Positions 35,168-46,040 of a stretch of 64,000 nt of DNA are shown in pieces. Each line of letters begins with the position of its first letter. Positions within the stretch are counted from its first letter, which is position 1. The stretch lies in contig JAFEMH010001234.1 of assembly GCA_022495995.1 (NCBI GenBank), positions 434,001-498,000 of the forward strand. Reading direction: 5' to 3'. The translations under genes were made by a program, and so were the position numbers. The notes under the pieces were generated by a model that saw only the letters and a list, made by a program, of their open reading frames with translations, did no database searches and was not told where the DNA came from. The stretch is from Adenophora triphylla var. japonica (lineage: Eukaryota > Streptophyta > Magnoliopsida > Asterales > Campanulaceae).

Positions 35168-35730
35168 TTACATAGTTGGCATCTTCGGACTACGAGGATT
35201 CGATGAGATTTGCCCCGGTAGTCCCTTGGTTGATTCGAAGGAGGTAACCCCGGTGCACGAGTGCGGGCACGCTTGGCTATTGTCTCGGCTTCGTTTCCTA
35301 TGAGAAGCTGTCCCTCGGATGACTTCAAGATCTCCCTGCCGGTTAATGAACTTAACGCGGCGATGGAGAGTGGAGGCTATGGCTTTCATGTGATGCGGCA
35401 GGCGTCCCAAGGCCGTGAACTCGGATGGAATGTCCCATCACGTGGAATTTCTTTGGCACCATTTGGGTTTCGAACCGAGTTCGAGTCACCGTCCCCGGGA
35501 TGGGGCGAGGCGTCTTTGTCGTAGGCCTTGATAGTCGGCGACGGAATCGAGGTGGCTTTCGTTGATGCGGAGGGCTCGCATCATGCGAGAGGAGGACGTT
35601 AACGGCTGATCCGTTGTCTACCAATACTCGGGAGTGTTATGGTGTTGAGCTTGAGAGTGATGTACGAGCTTCGTTGTGCCCCGAGGCATCTCTCGGTAAG
35701 TCTTCGTCACGAAAGTGATCATCTTGCCAT
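35168..35730 (-). pseudogene. Tat-1 aspartic protease-like module B
   Basis: On the minus strand: RVLVDNGSAVNVLLS (Asp-Asn-Gly at about 35612-35620), then a shifted GTVT...KKFHVM block, (L)GR followed by HHMKAIASTLHRRVKFINRQ, then GDLEVI at 35410-35250. The series matches module A piece for piece (VD(N/G)GS, VKAYD/GT, F(Q/H)V(L/M), GR(P)W, STLHR(R)xKF), so both are protease-like folds. It sits directly downstream of gag. Frameshifted and inactive. Confidence 0.72.
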
Positions 35731-38390
35731 ACGGTCGGGAATCGTAGATCTCGTCTCTATCCAGGAGAAGGAGAGTCATCCGGCCATCCGTTTCTGTCTT
35801 CCTCTTGCGAGGTAAAGCCTTTCTTTGGAGCCTCGGGATTGCGTTGAGGCTGCTTGTGGCGGTTGCCGCCCTTGGTTAGCACGTTGATCGAGTGCGAGTG
35901 CCAAGCGACTTTGATCTTCCTTTGCCGGTCCGGGCTCGGAAGGCTGGACAAATTGAATCTTGGGCGATCCGCGGGGTTATGCTTGGCGCGGTAAGATTAC
36001 CAAGATCTGAGGTATTCCGGTGTCCCAGTGCGAGCTCTATTGTCGGCGGGACTTTTCGGCTTTCCCTTTGCTTGCTCTAAAGGCTGCATGGCTGGAGGAA
36101 GAGAGGACTTCTTTGGAGTACGGTACGTAGTAGTCGAACCTCCGGAAGGCTCTCAGAGTGTACCCTGCTGGTGTCTCGGCTTCGTATCTTTCTCTCGATT
36201 CTTTGTTGAGAGGACTTCTTCTTTTGTTTTCGCGGAGGATTGCTCAGGACCATATCTTGGGACTCGTACTCCCGGGCGGCGGAGCGATCACAAACATCGT
36301 AGGCTGATGTGGACATTTGATGAGGACAGGCCCCGGAAAGAGGCGGAGAAAGCTGGTAGTGGCAATCTTCTTGGGCACCCACTCAATGGAGTTCACACTT
36401 GTTATTGTTCGGAAAAGGGTTTCCGTATTGGGCCACGTGGGCGCTCAATTTGCCTTCTTCTATCAAGTTACGGATTTCGTATCGTAACCCCACGCGGTTG
36501 TCGGTGGTATGGCCGTGATGCGATGGAAGGCGCGTACTTGCTCTTGTCGGCGTTGACTACGGGATTCTTGGGTTTGTAATTGGCAACGGGTTTAAGGAGA
36601 CCTTCCTTGATTAACCACTTCCCGACATCTTGCTCGAGTGGCATATCCAACTTGTCGAAGTGCACGGTAGGCGCTTCGAGGTGGAGTTGTTGCTTTGTGG
36701 GGCTTGGTTTTACATTGCCGGCTAGCTGTCCACGATGGATGTAATTGACAGGACGTATCTTTCCACTTTGCTTAGGGGCCGGTGCGGGATTGAATGCAGC
36801 TAGAGGCGGTATACGTATGGGCTGTGCGGTAGCCAACTTCTCCTTGAGATCCTTCTCGAGCGTGGCCGGCATTTACCATGGCCGGAGATGCAGGAAGAAA
36901 TGGTGGCCCGATGAGAGTTCGATGGACGGTGCTTAAGCGGGACTTGAAGATCCGCATCTGTTCATCCTTGGAGAGGGGCTCCATGATCTCGGAGAGTTTC
37001 CGGCTCCACCTTTTGTAGAATTCTCACGCTTTCGTCCGCTTTACGCTCGGTGGTGATTAAGTCCTCGCGACTTGTTTCCCGCTCTAAGTTGGATCGATGC
37101 AGTTCCGGGGAAGATGTTACTAATCGATCCCAGGTGTGGCGATCCGCGAGCTTGACCCTCGAAACCATCGTAAACGTTGAACTTTTAAGCGTATGCTTTG
37201 GAAGTGGTCGGCCATTTCTTTGGAGGGTTGCTCCTTTCGCTCTCATGCGAGAACGTAGGTGTCGACGTGCGTTTGAGGACATTCGGTTCCGTCGAATCGG
37301 TCCATCTCGGCATTCGAACTTGGCGAGAGAGGCGTGACCATTCCGGATCAGTGGATTTGAGCGTTTCTGCTTTGAGGCTGCTCATGGTGGCTTTCGGAGT
37401 CTTTCATCTGTTCGACCATCCGAGGCCAAGGTTGGGTCCAGTGGTGGGCTTGTGAGGCTCGGCAGCCGGGTCTTTACCACGTGAGCGGTAGTGATTGGAG
37501 GTGGAAGGCTTGATATATGTGGATATATGGGGGCCTTTTACGAAGCGTATCGGGGTTTGTCCCGGTGTTTTGGGATTCGTGTATAGGCAACGGGGACGAA
37601 CCGGGAGGGTATTGAAGGATATTGGCATCTGAGATGGTCAGCGGTGCGGCCCGGTGGTATTGAGTGATAGGAGTAGCACTGTGGCCAAATATGACGGGGT
37701 TGCCACGAGAGGTGGCAACGTGAAGCCTAGGTCAGTTTGTTTCCTTGGTTAGAAGTCATCCAGTAAGTTGGCGGGGGAGGAACACAGTTGAAGGTTTGGT
37801 GAAGCGGTTTCGGGGAATCGTCGTCCTCGACCGGGACAAAGTACCGTCTCGGCGGGGATAGGCTGCTATACCACGCTCATTCGGAAAGGCTGTACCACGA
37901 AATTCTGCGTCTTCTTTACGCCTCTTGTGAACCTCACAAGCCCGGATGGCTTCTTCCAAAGTCATATATCATTCTTGCCGGTGGCGGGGTCCTTCCCCGT
38001 CACGATTTCTTGGTGAGCTAGACATGTCGGAAATTACAGTGAGGAGGCGAGGGCAGAAGAAGCTTGTACAGGCTGCCGTAGCAGTGATCTGGCAAGGCGG
38101 CGGCCGAAAATCTGAACCACTTTACGCTCATTGCGGGGAACGAAAGGAAGGGTTTAGGCTTCGGAAAGGGAGGATTTGGATCAAGGTTTCGGGCTTGTGC
38201 AATGTGCGATTACCGATTAATGTTTACTTAAAGCGCGTTTTCTCGAGTCTAATCGGTTGGAAAAGAGCGAGTCTTCTTTTCGCAACTAATCCTAGAGCTC
38301 TAATCGGTGGATCTCGTCACTACGCTTATAAGCCCCTCGTTTCCATTGTAGATCATCTTTCTCGGGACGGACTATCCCGGCGAGGTCTAT
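35731..38390 (-). pseudogene. Tat-1 gag
   Basis: Minus-strand gag, broken into many frames. N-terminal part: MTLEEAIRACEVHKRRKEDA (37965-37756) and SFNTLPVRP.CLYTNPKTPG in 37628-37404. Middle: ARRHLRSRMRAKG / SNLERETSREDLITTE in 37282-36962, capsid-like in position. C-terminal: 36872-36468 (AQPIRIPPLAAFNPAPAPKQ ... LPLEQDVGKWLIKEGLLKP-like) leads into a decayed zinc knuckle: by adding frame changes one reads CAFHR..HGHTTDN followed by VGLRYEIRNLIEEGKL at about 36550-36450. Homologous, left to right, to the gag start of the second Tat copy at 41966-43100, which supports the assignment. Gag would package the element RNA. Confidence 0.75.
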
Positions 38391-39298
38391 AAGGCAAGCG
38401 AGTTCCACCGACAAAGGGAAAAGTGAACTTAAGGCTAGCTGATCATGCAAACTTCCAACGTTTGTGACGCACGGGCCACAGTCGAAGTCAACATCCTTAA
38501 GTTAAGGCGGGGATCGTGCCAAAATTTCGGCATGACCTCTCTTGACTCGCTTGCGCGAGGGACCTTAGCTTTTGGCGTTGGCCAAGTTGTGGGCAGCACG
38601 GTGCATACGGTGAGGTTTGGTGACACGGTGTCACATTGAACCTTCGGGTATATTTTTCGGCGAGCTCCAGCGTCAAAGTCAAGGCTGAAGAGCTCGAGAC
38701 TTCGGGTCGGGAACGACCTTCGGTCTCGACCTCTCGAGCTTGACTCGGGGCGGGGCCCGGCGTAATAAACATACAATTAGGCTTTATGACACGAGCTAAG
38801 CCAAAAACCAACGGGGTCTTGGACGAGTGTGACACAAAGAGTGCATGGCTTACACGGGCTAGGATGGGATGTTTGGGACGACCCGTGCGCCCAGAAAGGC
38901 ATCGCGAGGCCAATCGAGTGCAAGCGATAAGGCCATCCCGGGTTACGCGTTGTAGTGTGCGGTGTACCGAGGCGGCAAGTGCACGTGAAGTGCGGTGTTA
39001 GGCGGCAAGTGCGCGTAGTGTGCGGTCACTAAAATTCTTTTTTAGTAAAACGAGATTTTTCGAATGTGTCTTAAAGCATTATGATGCGCAGTTCAAAAGA
39101 TAGCATGAAAATCAAACATGAATGGGGATGCACAAACATGGTATGATTTTGAAAAGACGACAATGTAATGCCTTTGAAAAAAACCGTTCGAGGTTTAAAG
39201 GAACACATGCACACGAAAACGAGGAAAGGTAAACGAAAGTTTGACCCACGGAAGGCTTTTTTGAAAACATCGGCAGTTTTGAAAAAAGTATCACTCTC
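38391..39298 (-). other. Tat-1 5' leader between PBS and gag
   Basis: About 0.9 kb of untranslated leader on the minus strand. Aligns with 43110-44050 of the second Tat copy (shared GGTCGAAGTCAACATCCTTA-type stretches: AGTCAACATCCTTAAGTTAAG in both, and CATGACCTCTCTTGACTCGC). No ORF of interest. Confidence 0.7.
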
Positions 39299-39316
39299 CC
39301 CAGCGGAGTCGCCAAT
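39299..39316 (-). other. Primer binding site of Tat-1
   Basis: Minus-strand ATTGGCGACTCCGCTGGGG directly follows the end of the 5' LTR (...GGTAATTTCA). This matches the tRNA-Arg-type PBS reported for Ogre/Tat elements (family knowledge). It fixes the element's orientation. Confidence 0.88.
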
Positions 39317-41341
39317 TGAAATTACCCAGGCCTTTCGCGCGGGCGCGAGAGGGCGGTTGTCTTTCGCGGGGGGTTGGTGTCTGAGACCTCGCTTCATGGG
39401 AAGGAAAAAATGAGGAGTCGCCATGCGGTTTTTGTATTTTGAGCCCAAACGTTGAGAAACGGCTTTTGTGAAGAGGTGTCGTTTTTATTGGTAGCAAAAC
39501 CTTAGGAAAAGGCTTTGAAAACAGGGGATCATTTTTATTGGTAGCAAAAAACGAGTAAAAAGCTTTGAGTACCAGAGATTGTTAGGTTCGGAGGTCACGT
39601 TACATTTCGGGAAGAGTATTACGAGATCACCCGAAACACCTCGCATGACGAGTCTTTCTACCTTTCTCGAAAACGTGTTTGTGTGTGTGTGTGTGTGTGT
39701 TTTGAAATGGGGGCTTGAATGACAAGCTTAATCTTGGTTTGAATGTCAAACGTTGATTAGGTGACTTTGTTTGAAAAGACGAGCGTTTGAATGACAAACG
39801 TCGGTTTTGAGTTTGAAATGAGCGTTTGTGTGGCAAACGTCGATTTTGAGCTTTTGAAAGAGAGTTCGAAGGACGAACTCCGGCTTTGAACCGGGCGAGT
39901 CATTGTTAACGATTTTTACGGGAAAAATGCATATTAAATGATTTTTATGTGTCAAATGGCGGCTTTTAGTTTGAAGATGAGCGTTCGGAGGCCAAACGTC
40001 ATTTCACGCGTTTTGAAAGAGAGTTCGAAGGACGAACTCCGGTTTTGAACCGGGCATTACATTGTTAACGATTTTTACGGGAAAAATGCGTATTAAATGA
40101 CATGCAATCAATGAATCGGGTTGGGACTCGGACTTTGAAAAGTAAATACTATCACGATCCAAACGGGTCGGACTTTGTAAATGACAGTATTTAAAGCAGT
40201 ATCAATGGAATCAAACGATCCGGAATTGTAAATGACGATCAATGAGCCAAAACGGCTCGGAATTGTAAATGACGATCGACGAGCCAAACGGCTCGGAATG
40301 GTAAATGACGATCAACGAGCCAAAACGGCTCGGAATGGTAAATGACAGAAAGTAAATGACGATCAACGGATCGATCGATCCGGAATGGTAAATGACGTAA
40401 AAAGTAAACGGAACGGGGTCGGAACGCCGTTTTAACCCGTGATTACTTCTCTTACGGGAAGAGAAGAGGATCGAGGGCTAAAACGTATCGGACCCGATTA
40501 GACGGAAGCGATCTACATTTCAATAACGTTGTTCGAAACGGTTGTAGCGGCGGCGCGTAAGCAAGGCAACGAGAGATTTCGAGAGAGGGAGTTATACCTA
40601 TGGCTAGGGTCGGCTCCTTTGGCTCGGGGGTGTGTACGGGATACGGAAAGTAGTTTGAAACGGTGTTTCGGAATAGTGAGGCGTATTTGATCGAAATCAC
40701 GGAAGTTTCACGCGAATCGAGACAAAACGGGAGCTCGGGAGAGGTGGCGAGTTTGGGCCGTGGGGTAGTGATTTTTTGGAGTATAAATTCTTCCTTTTTT
40801 GGCTTTGTGACAACTTCTATTTATAGGTGAAAATTGCGGTAAGAGTCAGGACGGACTTAGACTATTTTCGGGGTTTTGGTATTTTGGAATTTTGAGGGCT
40901 TCTTTGGCAATTTCGAAAAATTTGCGCGGAGTCCGTAGGACTTTGGCGAAATCCGGGGGTATTTTGGTCTTTTGGCCTTGATTTGTGATTGAAGGGTGAC
41001 TAGAGGGAGGTGGCGTAGGCTGCCGCGTGCCCTGTGAGTCACGAAGGTGTGGGAGTTCGTTCTCGGTCCGATTTTGTCCATTTTTAAAATAACGATCAGG
41101 AAAATGTCAAAACGCCCCCGGAAAGTCTTAGGAAAGTGCGTTTTTTAGGGAAAGCCGTACTTTTGAGTGAGATGACACGTGTTAAGTACGCTTGACGTCG
41201 GGATGCGCGGGCGATCCGAGGACATCTCGTTGGCATGGCAGGGAGTTTAACGAGGATTCGGTTAACTGGAGCGGGCCAGTTAACGGATTTCGGTTAACTT
41301 TCTGACGGATTTTGACGATCCGGATTTGGGTACTTACAGCA
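39317..41341 (-). repeat. Tat-1 5' LTR (right copy)
   Basis: Direct repeat of 20397-22427, with the same start (TGAAATTACCC) and an intact outer end, GTACTTACAGCA, that reads TGCTGTAAGTAC on the minus strand. Contains the same internal motif arrays and a (GT)n run at 39678-39701. Several short deletions relative to the left copy, for example near 41200-41260. Confidence 0.93.
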
Positions 41342-41605
41342 GTTCTTATGAATATGACAAATATGATAATCCAGAAGGTGATAAGGATGGGTGTGTGGAC
41401 AGATCAAGGGATATCCTATCAAGAATTCAAAAAACCATCCCACCTCATAAGTAGTGGGAGATTTGCATGATCAGGTGAAAATTAGGCAAAAGGGAAAGGT
41501 AAACTACAGGGAATTAGCTGGTTTGTGTAGTTGCTCATCAGCATTCTCCAATGTAAGTTTTTGTTGTTATGTTTCACATATTGAACCTAAAAACATAAAT
41601 GAGGC
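41342..41605 (+). pseudogene. Ty1/copia pol fragment (N-terminal side of RT)
   Basis: Plus strand; reads (with frame changes) RELAGLCSCSSAFSN, then YVSHIEPKNINEALCT. The IEPKNINEAL block is the conserved segment just before the RT core of SIRE/Tork-type copia polyproteins. It is cut off there and joins directly to the start of a copia LTR. Confidence 0.7.
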
Positions 41606-41965
41606 TTTATGTACATAGTCAAATATATGTTTAGCTTTAGAATTGCTTAATCCCAATCATAATAAGCATTATTGAGGACCCCTAATTTTAACTAGACCAA
41701 TTAGAATTTTTCTATGTATGCTAGGTTTCCTTAGTGCTAGTGCCAGTGTTTTTGAAAATGTATTTTTTTAAAAGTTTGAAGACTTGAAGACCCTGAAGAT
41801 TTTCCAAATTGTATCTGGTTACTTGTCAAAGAAGCTTCATCATTCGGTAGACAGCCTCAACCGGTCAGACTGCTTAAGCGATCAATCCATTGGCCATTTG
41901 AGATTGTCGGCCAGGTCGAGCCTCCCATTTGCTGATGATCAGTCAGGCTTATTCAATCCATTTAT
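41606..41965 (+). repeat. Truncated SIRE-type copia LTR (5' part)
   Basis: From TAGTCAAATATATG onward this matches the reverse complement of 63513-63150 (shared AGAATTGCTTAATC, AATAATAAGCATTATTGAGGACCCC-type stretch, CTAGACCAATTA.AATTTT, CTTGAAGACCCTGAAGATTTTCC, TGATGATCAGTCA). So it is the first ~360 bp of an LTR of the same family as the one at the window's right end, in opposite orientation. It ends at about 41965 where Tat-2 sequence begins. Confidence 0.8.
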
Positions 41966-43100
41966 TGGAAATGGTCGGCCATTTGTTGGAGGGTTGACCC
42001 TTTTTCTCTCATGCCGAGAACGTAAGTGCTTACATGTGTCTGAGGGCATTCAGTCCCGTCGAATCTTTCCATTTCTGACATTCTGAACTTGGCAGGGAGA
42101 GGTGTGACCATTTCCGGATCTGTAGATTTGAGTGTTTCTTTCTTTGAGCTGCCATGCTGGCTTTCAGATCCTTCATTTGTTCGACCATCCAGGTCAGGGT
42201 TAGGTCCAATGGTGGACTTTGAGGCTCGGTGTCGGGTGCCGCTACCAGAGAGGCAGTAATTGAAGGTGGAAGGCTTGAGATATTTGGATATATGGTGGCC
42301 TTTTCTGGGTTATATCGGGGTTTTCTCCCTTTATTTTGAGGTTCGTATATAGGTAACGGGTTGAACCCGGGAGGATACTGGAGGATGTTAGGATCTGTTT
42401 GAGATGGTCCAGCGCTGCGCTGGTTGTATTGAGTGATGGGGGTAGGACCAGTTTGGTCGTATATGATAGGGGCACCTTGAGAAGTGGCAATATGAAGCCT
42501 CGGTCGGTTGTTTCCTTGATTTGAAGGATTCGCGTAGTTTGACGGTGGAGGAACCTGGTTGAAGGTTTGGGGAGCTAATCGGGGAGAATCGTCATCCTCG
42601 ATTAGAACGAAAGTACCATCTGGTTTGAGGATAGCTGCTATACCTCGCTCATTCAGAAGGCCACCACAAGTGGCGATCCTCGATTAGAACGAAAGTACCA
42701 TCTGGTTGGCGGGGTTCCGATCCCATCACGATTTCTCGGTGAGTCTGACATATCGAGAGTCTGGCTGTAGGAAGGCTGAGAGGCGGGAAAGCGTACGCGT
42801 TACCGTAGCCTGTAATTCTGGCGAGGCGCTAAACTGAAATTCTGAACCACTCTTTGTTCGCTGCAGGGAACGAAAGTTAGGGCTTATGTTTTGAAAGGGG
42901 TATTTGTCTCAAGGCTTTGGGCTTGTGCAACGTGCAGTTAGCGCTTAAGTTTACTTAAAACGCGTTTTCTCAGAGTCCTAATTGGTTGGAAAAGATTGCT
43001 CTTCTTTTCGCAGCTACCCAGTCTTAGATCGGTGGATCCACGACCACATTTTCATAGATCCCTCGTTTTTCACCTGTAAATCGTCTTCCCGGGATGGAAA
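41966..43100 (-). pseudogene. Tat-2 gag N-terminal fragment
   Basis: Minus strand. 42490-42242 reads IQISQAFHLQLLP and LYTNLKIKGENPDITQKRPP, homologous to the Tat-1 gag N terminus. A 36-bp stretch with TCCTCGATTAGAACGAAAGT occurs twice, at about 42591 and 42676, the second copy ending a deletion junction. Frameshifted and truncated at its C-terminal side by the copia remnant. Confidence 0.7.
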
Positions 43101-44050
43101 ATCCCGAGTGAGGGTCCTATAGGGCAAGCGGAATCCACCGACAAAAGGAAAAGTGAACTTAAGGCTAGCCGGTCATGTAAACTTTCAACGCATATGCCGT
43201 ACGGGTCACGGTCGAAGTCAACATCCTTAAGTTAAGGCAGAAATCGTGCCGAAATTTCGGCATGACCTCTCTTGACTCGCTCTCGCGAGGGGCCTTAGCT
43301 TTTGGCGTTGGCCATGTCGTGGCTAGTATGGTTCATACGTTGAGGGTTTGATGACACTGCGTCACATTGAACCTTCGGGTATGTTTTTAACACGGCTCCG
43401 CGTCAAAGTCAAATCTGAAAAGCTAAGACTTCGGGTCGAGAAACAACCTTTGATCTCAACTTTTTAAGTTTGACTTGTGAGGGAGATCAGTGTAAAAGCA
43501 TACACTCAGGCTTTATGACACGAACTAAGCCAAAAACCAACCAAGGTCTTGGACGAAGTGTGATCTGAAAGGGTGCGTAGTTACATGGCTAGGATAGGGT
43601 GTTTGGGATGACCGTGCGTGCTCGAAAGGCATAGGAAGGCCAATCAAGCTGCAGTGAGCAGTCCCGGGTTAAGGGTTGTAGTGTGCGGTGTAGAAGCGGC
43701 GGTGTACGTAGTGTGCGGTCACTAAATTCTTTTTCTGAGTAAAATAGAGATTTTCAGAATGAGTTTTAAAGAATTTATGAGCAGTTCAAAATATTGCACG
43801 AAAAACCAAATATGAACGAATATGCACGAACATGTTATGATTTTGAAATAGATGAAAAGCGACATCTTTTTTTTGAAAACAGTCCAATGTTTTGAAAACC
43901 AGAGCCGTTTGAAATTTCCTTTTTGAAAAGAAAAGCGAGTAACACGAAGCACGGAGAAAACACACGCACACAAAAACGAGGAAGGGTAAACGAAAGTTTG
44001 ACCCACAGAATGTTTTTAAAACAAAGTCAGTTTTGAAAAACATGTTACGT

Positions 44051-44069
44051 CTCCAGCAGAGTCGCCAAC
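44051..44069 (-). other. Primer binding site of Tat-2
   Basis: Minus-strand GTTGGCGACTCTGCTGGAG abuts the 5' LTR end; a slightly mutated form of the Tat-1 PBS. Confidence 0.82.
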
Positions 44070-45806
44070 TGAAATTACCCGGATCTTGCGGGCTGCGAGC
44101 GAGCGGTTTTTGATTTCACGGAAAAGAGAGTCCCCACGCCGTTTTTTATTATGAGCCAAAACTTTGAAAATGGCTGTTTGAAAAGGAGATCATTTTGATT
44201 GGGAGCCAAAACTTAGGAAAAGACTGTTTTGAAAAGGAGGTCGTTTTGATTGGGAGCCAAAACTTAGGAAAAGGCTGTTTGAAAAAGAGGTCGTTTTCAT
44301 TGGGAGCCAAAACTTAGGAAAAGGCTGTTTGAATAGAGATTGTTAGGTTCGGAGGTCAGGTTACGTTTCGGGAAGAGTATCTTGAGATCACCCGAAATGC
44401 CTTGCATGACGAGTCTTTCTACCTTTCTCGAAATTCGTGCGTGTGTGTGTTTGTGTTACTTTTGAAAATGAGTTTGAATGACAAACTTGAATCTTAGTTT
44501 GAATGACAAACGTTGATTTTGAAAAGGAGTTTTGCATGGCAAACCTTGATTTTGAAGGAGTTTGAAAAGGAAGTTTGAATGACAAACTTTGGTTTTGAAC
44601 CGGGCATTATGATGTTACCCTTTTTTGATGAAAATGATGGCAAGTAAGAAGCGATCGACAAGTCATTTTGTGACTCGGACATTTGATAGTAAATACTATC
44701 AACAAACCAAACGGTTTGGATTTGTAAATGACTGTATTAAAATTGATGGTATCAACGGATCGAACGATCCGGACGGTAAAAGTGCGAATCGACGAACCTA
44801 ACGGTTCGGACTGTAAAAATGCTAATCAACGAACCTAACGGTTTAGACGATGAAAATGACGATCGACGAACCAAACGGTTCAGATGGTAAATGACATAAA
44901 GTAAAAACGGGACAAGAGAGAGAAAAACCCTAAATCACTTCTCTCGAGGGAGAAAAGGTGATAGAGGGAGAATCACTTCGAGACTCGTAGACGGCGTTTT
45001 GTCTACATTTTGAAAACTTTGATCGGATCAAAGATAGCGTATGACACGTAAAATGAGGCAAAGCGGAGTTTAAGAGTGAGAGTGTTACCAATGGCTAGGT
45101 GTTGACTCTTTTGCTCGGGAGGATGTATACGGGATACAAAACGGTGTTTGAAAGGTGCTTTGGATGTGTTTGGCTCGTGTTTGGCTTGAAAAATGTGATT
45201 TTCAAGCAAATTTTTGAAAGGTGTTTGAAAGGTGTCTTTGGAGGCAAGGTGATATGCGGGAGAGGTAAATTTTGGTTCTTATTTCTTGAAGGGGGAGATC
45301 TTTGTATTTATAGGAGGTGGCGAAGAACGAGCCGTCAGGCTAGTTCATCGGTTGAGGACTTCTTGGGTATTTTGAGATTGGTGAGGCCGGATTTGTTAAT
45401 CTTGAAGAACAAGTCGGACGGCCAGACCTTCAATTTGAGGGCATTTCGATCTTTTCAACCTTGAATCTGATTGATGTTGACAAGAGGGAGCTTGCATGTT
45501 GGCAATGTGTCCTGCTTAGTCATTAAGCAAGCCAATTTGCTCCGTTAAGTCGGGTTTTCACTGTTTTTTAAATAACTGTCCGAGAAAATATCGGAACAGT
45601 CTCGAAAAGTCTCGAAAATTGCATATTTCTGGAAAAGTGGTATTTTCACATGTGCGAACGTGGGTTGAATACACTTTGGATTTTGGATGCATGGGACAGT
45701 CCTGGAAAGTCTCGTTAACTTGGAAAGTGTGAGTTAACGAATTCTCGTTAACTTGGAAAGTGTCAGTTAACGGATTGTAACAATCCAGATTTGAGTACTT
45801 ACAGCA
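44070..45806 (-). repeat. Tat-2 5' LTR
   Basis: Starts TGAAATTACCCGG and ends GAGTACTTACAGCA, the same terminal sequences as the Tat-1 LTRs, with only motif-level similarity between. A TATA box reads on the minus strand (CTATAAATAC near 45303-45313). Contains three copies of a GATTGGGAGCCAAAACTTAGG unit at 44195-44320. About 1.74 kb. Confidence 0.85.
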
Positions 45807-45890
45807 ACTAGACGAACTTTATGACGTTCCATGGACCCATCTGCTTTACGTTTTACTTTGTAACTCCATTTGATTCCAACCACATTCATG
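45807..45890 (-). pseudogene. Ty1/copia RT core fragment
   Basis: Minus strand reads NVVGIKWSYKVKRKADGSME followed by RHKVRLV, the conserved KWV(Y/F)KIKRKADG block that opens the copia RT core. It directly flanks the Tat-2 LTR and is only ~85 bp, so it marks the element into which Tat-2 inserted or joined. Confidence 0.8.
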
Positions 45891-46040
45891 GAAGGTAGTT
45901 TCAGAAGTTACCACGAGTCATTTTTATGCATGGCGAAAGTTCCTCAGCGTGGCATTATTCCACTATGGAATGAGAGTTTTGCTTGTTTAAGATTCTTCAA
46001 TTCAAAATTTGGAAAAGAAGGAGAAGAAGCCAAAAAAAGC
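45891..46040. other. Unassigned short segment
   Basis: Coding-like but unrecognised. A CCTCAGCGTGGC motif occurs at 45942 and again at 46071, a small direct repeat bordering the join to copia pol. Confidence 0.35.

Larger units (their letters stand above)
20397..41341 (-). mobile_element. Retand-like Tat-lineage Ty3/gypsy retrotransposon (~21 kb)
   Basis: Two direct ~2.0 kb LTRs (20397-22427 and 39317-41341) enclose ~16.9 kb. Orientation is minus: the primer binding site abuts the right LTR, and LTR TATA boxes and all pol domains read on the minus strand. Order 5' to 3' (right to left): LTR, PBS, gag (about 38390-36450), protease-like module B, spacer, protease-like module A, RT, RNase H, second RNase H, integrase, an ORF on the opposite strand (25388-26885), tandem repeats, LTR. 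Very long LTRs, a tRNA-Arg-type PBS, a second RNase H, an antisense extra ORF and 3' tandem repeats are known from the Tat clade (Ogre, Retand, Grande). Coding regions are broken by many frameshifts, so the copy is not autonomous. The left flank ACGTG and right flank GTTCT do not match. Confidence 0.9.
41966..45806 (-). mobile_element. Tat-2: truncated second Tat-lineage element (5' end only)
   Basis: Same orientation as Tat-1. Contains, right to left, a 5' LTR (44070-45806), a PBS (44051-44069), a ~0.9 kb leader and the gag start, and is cut at about 41965. Gag and leader align with 37205-39298 of Tat-1, but the LTR is diverged from the Tat-1 LTR except for the ends and the promoter-distal motif arrays, so it is a separate subfamily. 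No pol is left. Confidence 0.85.
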
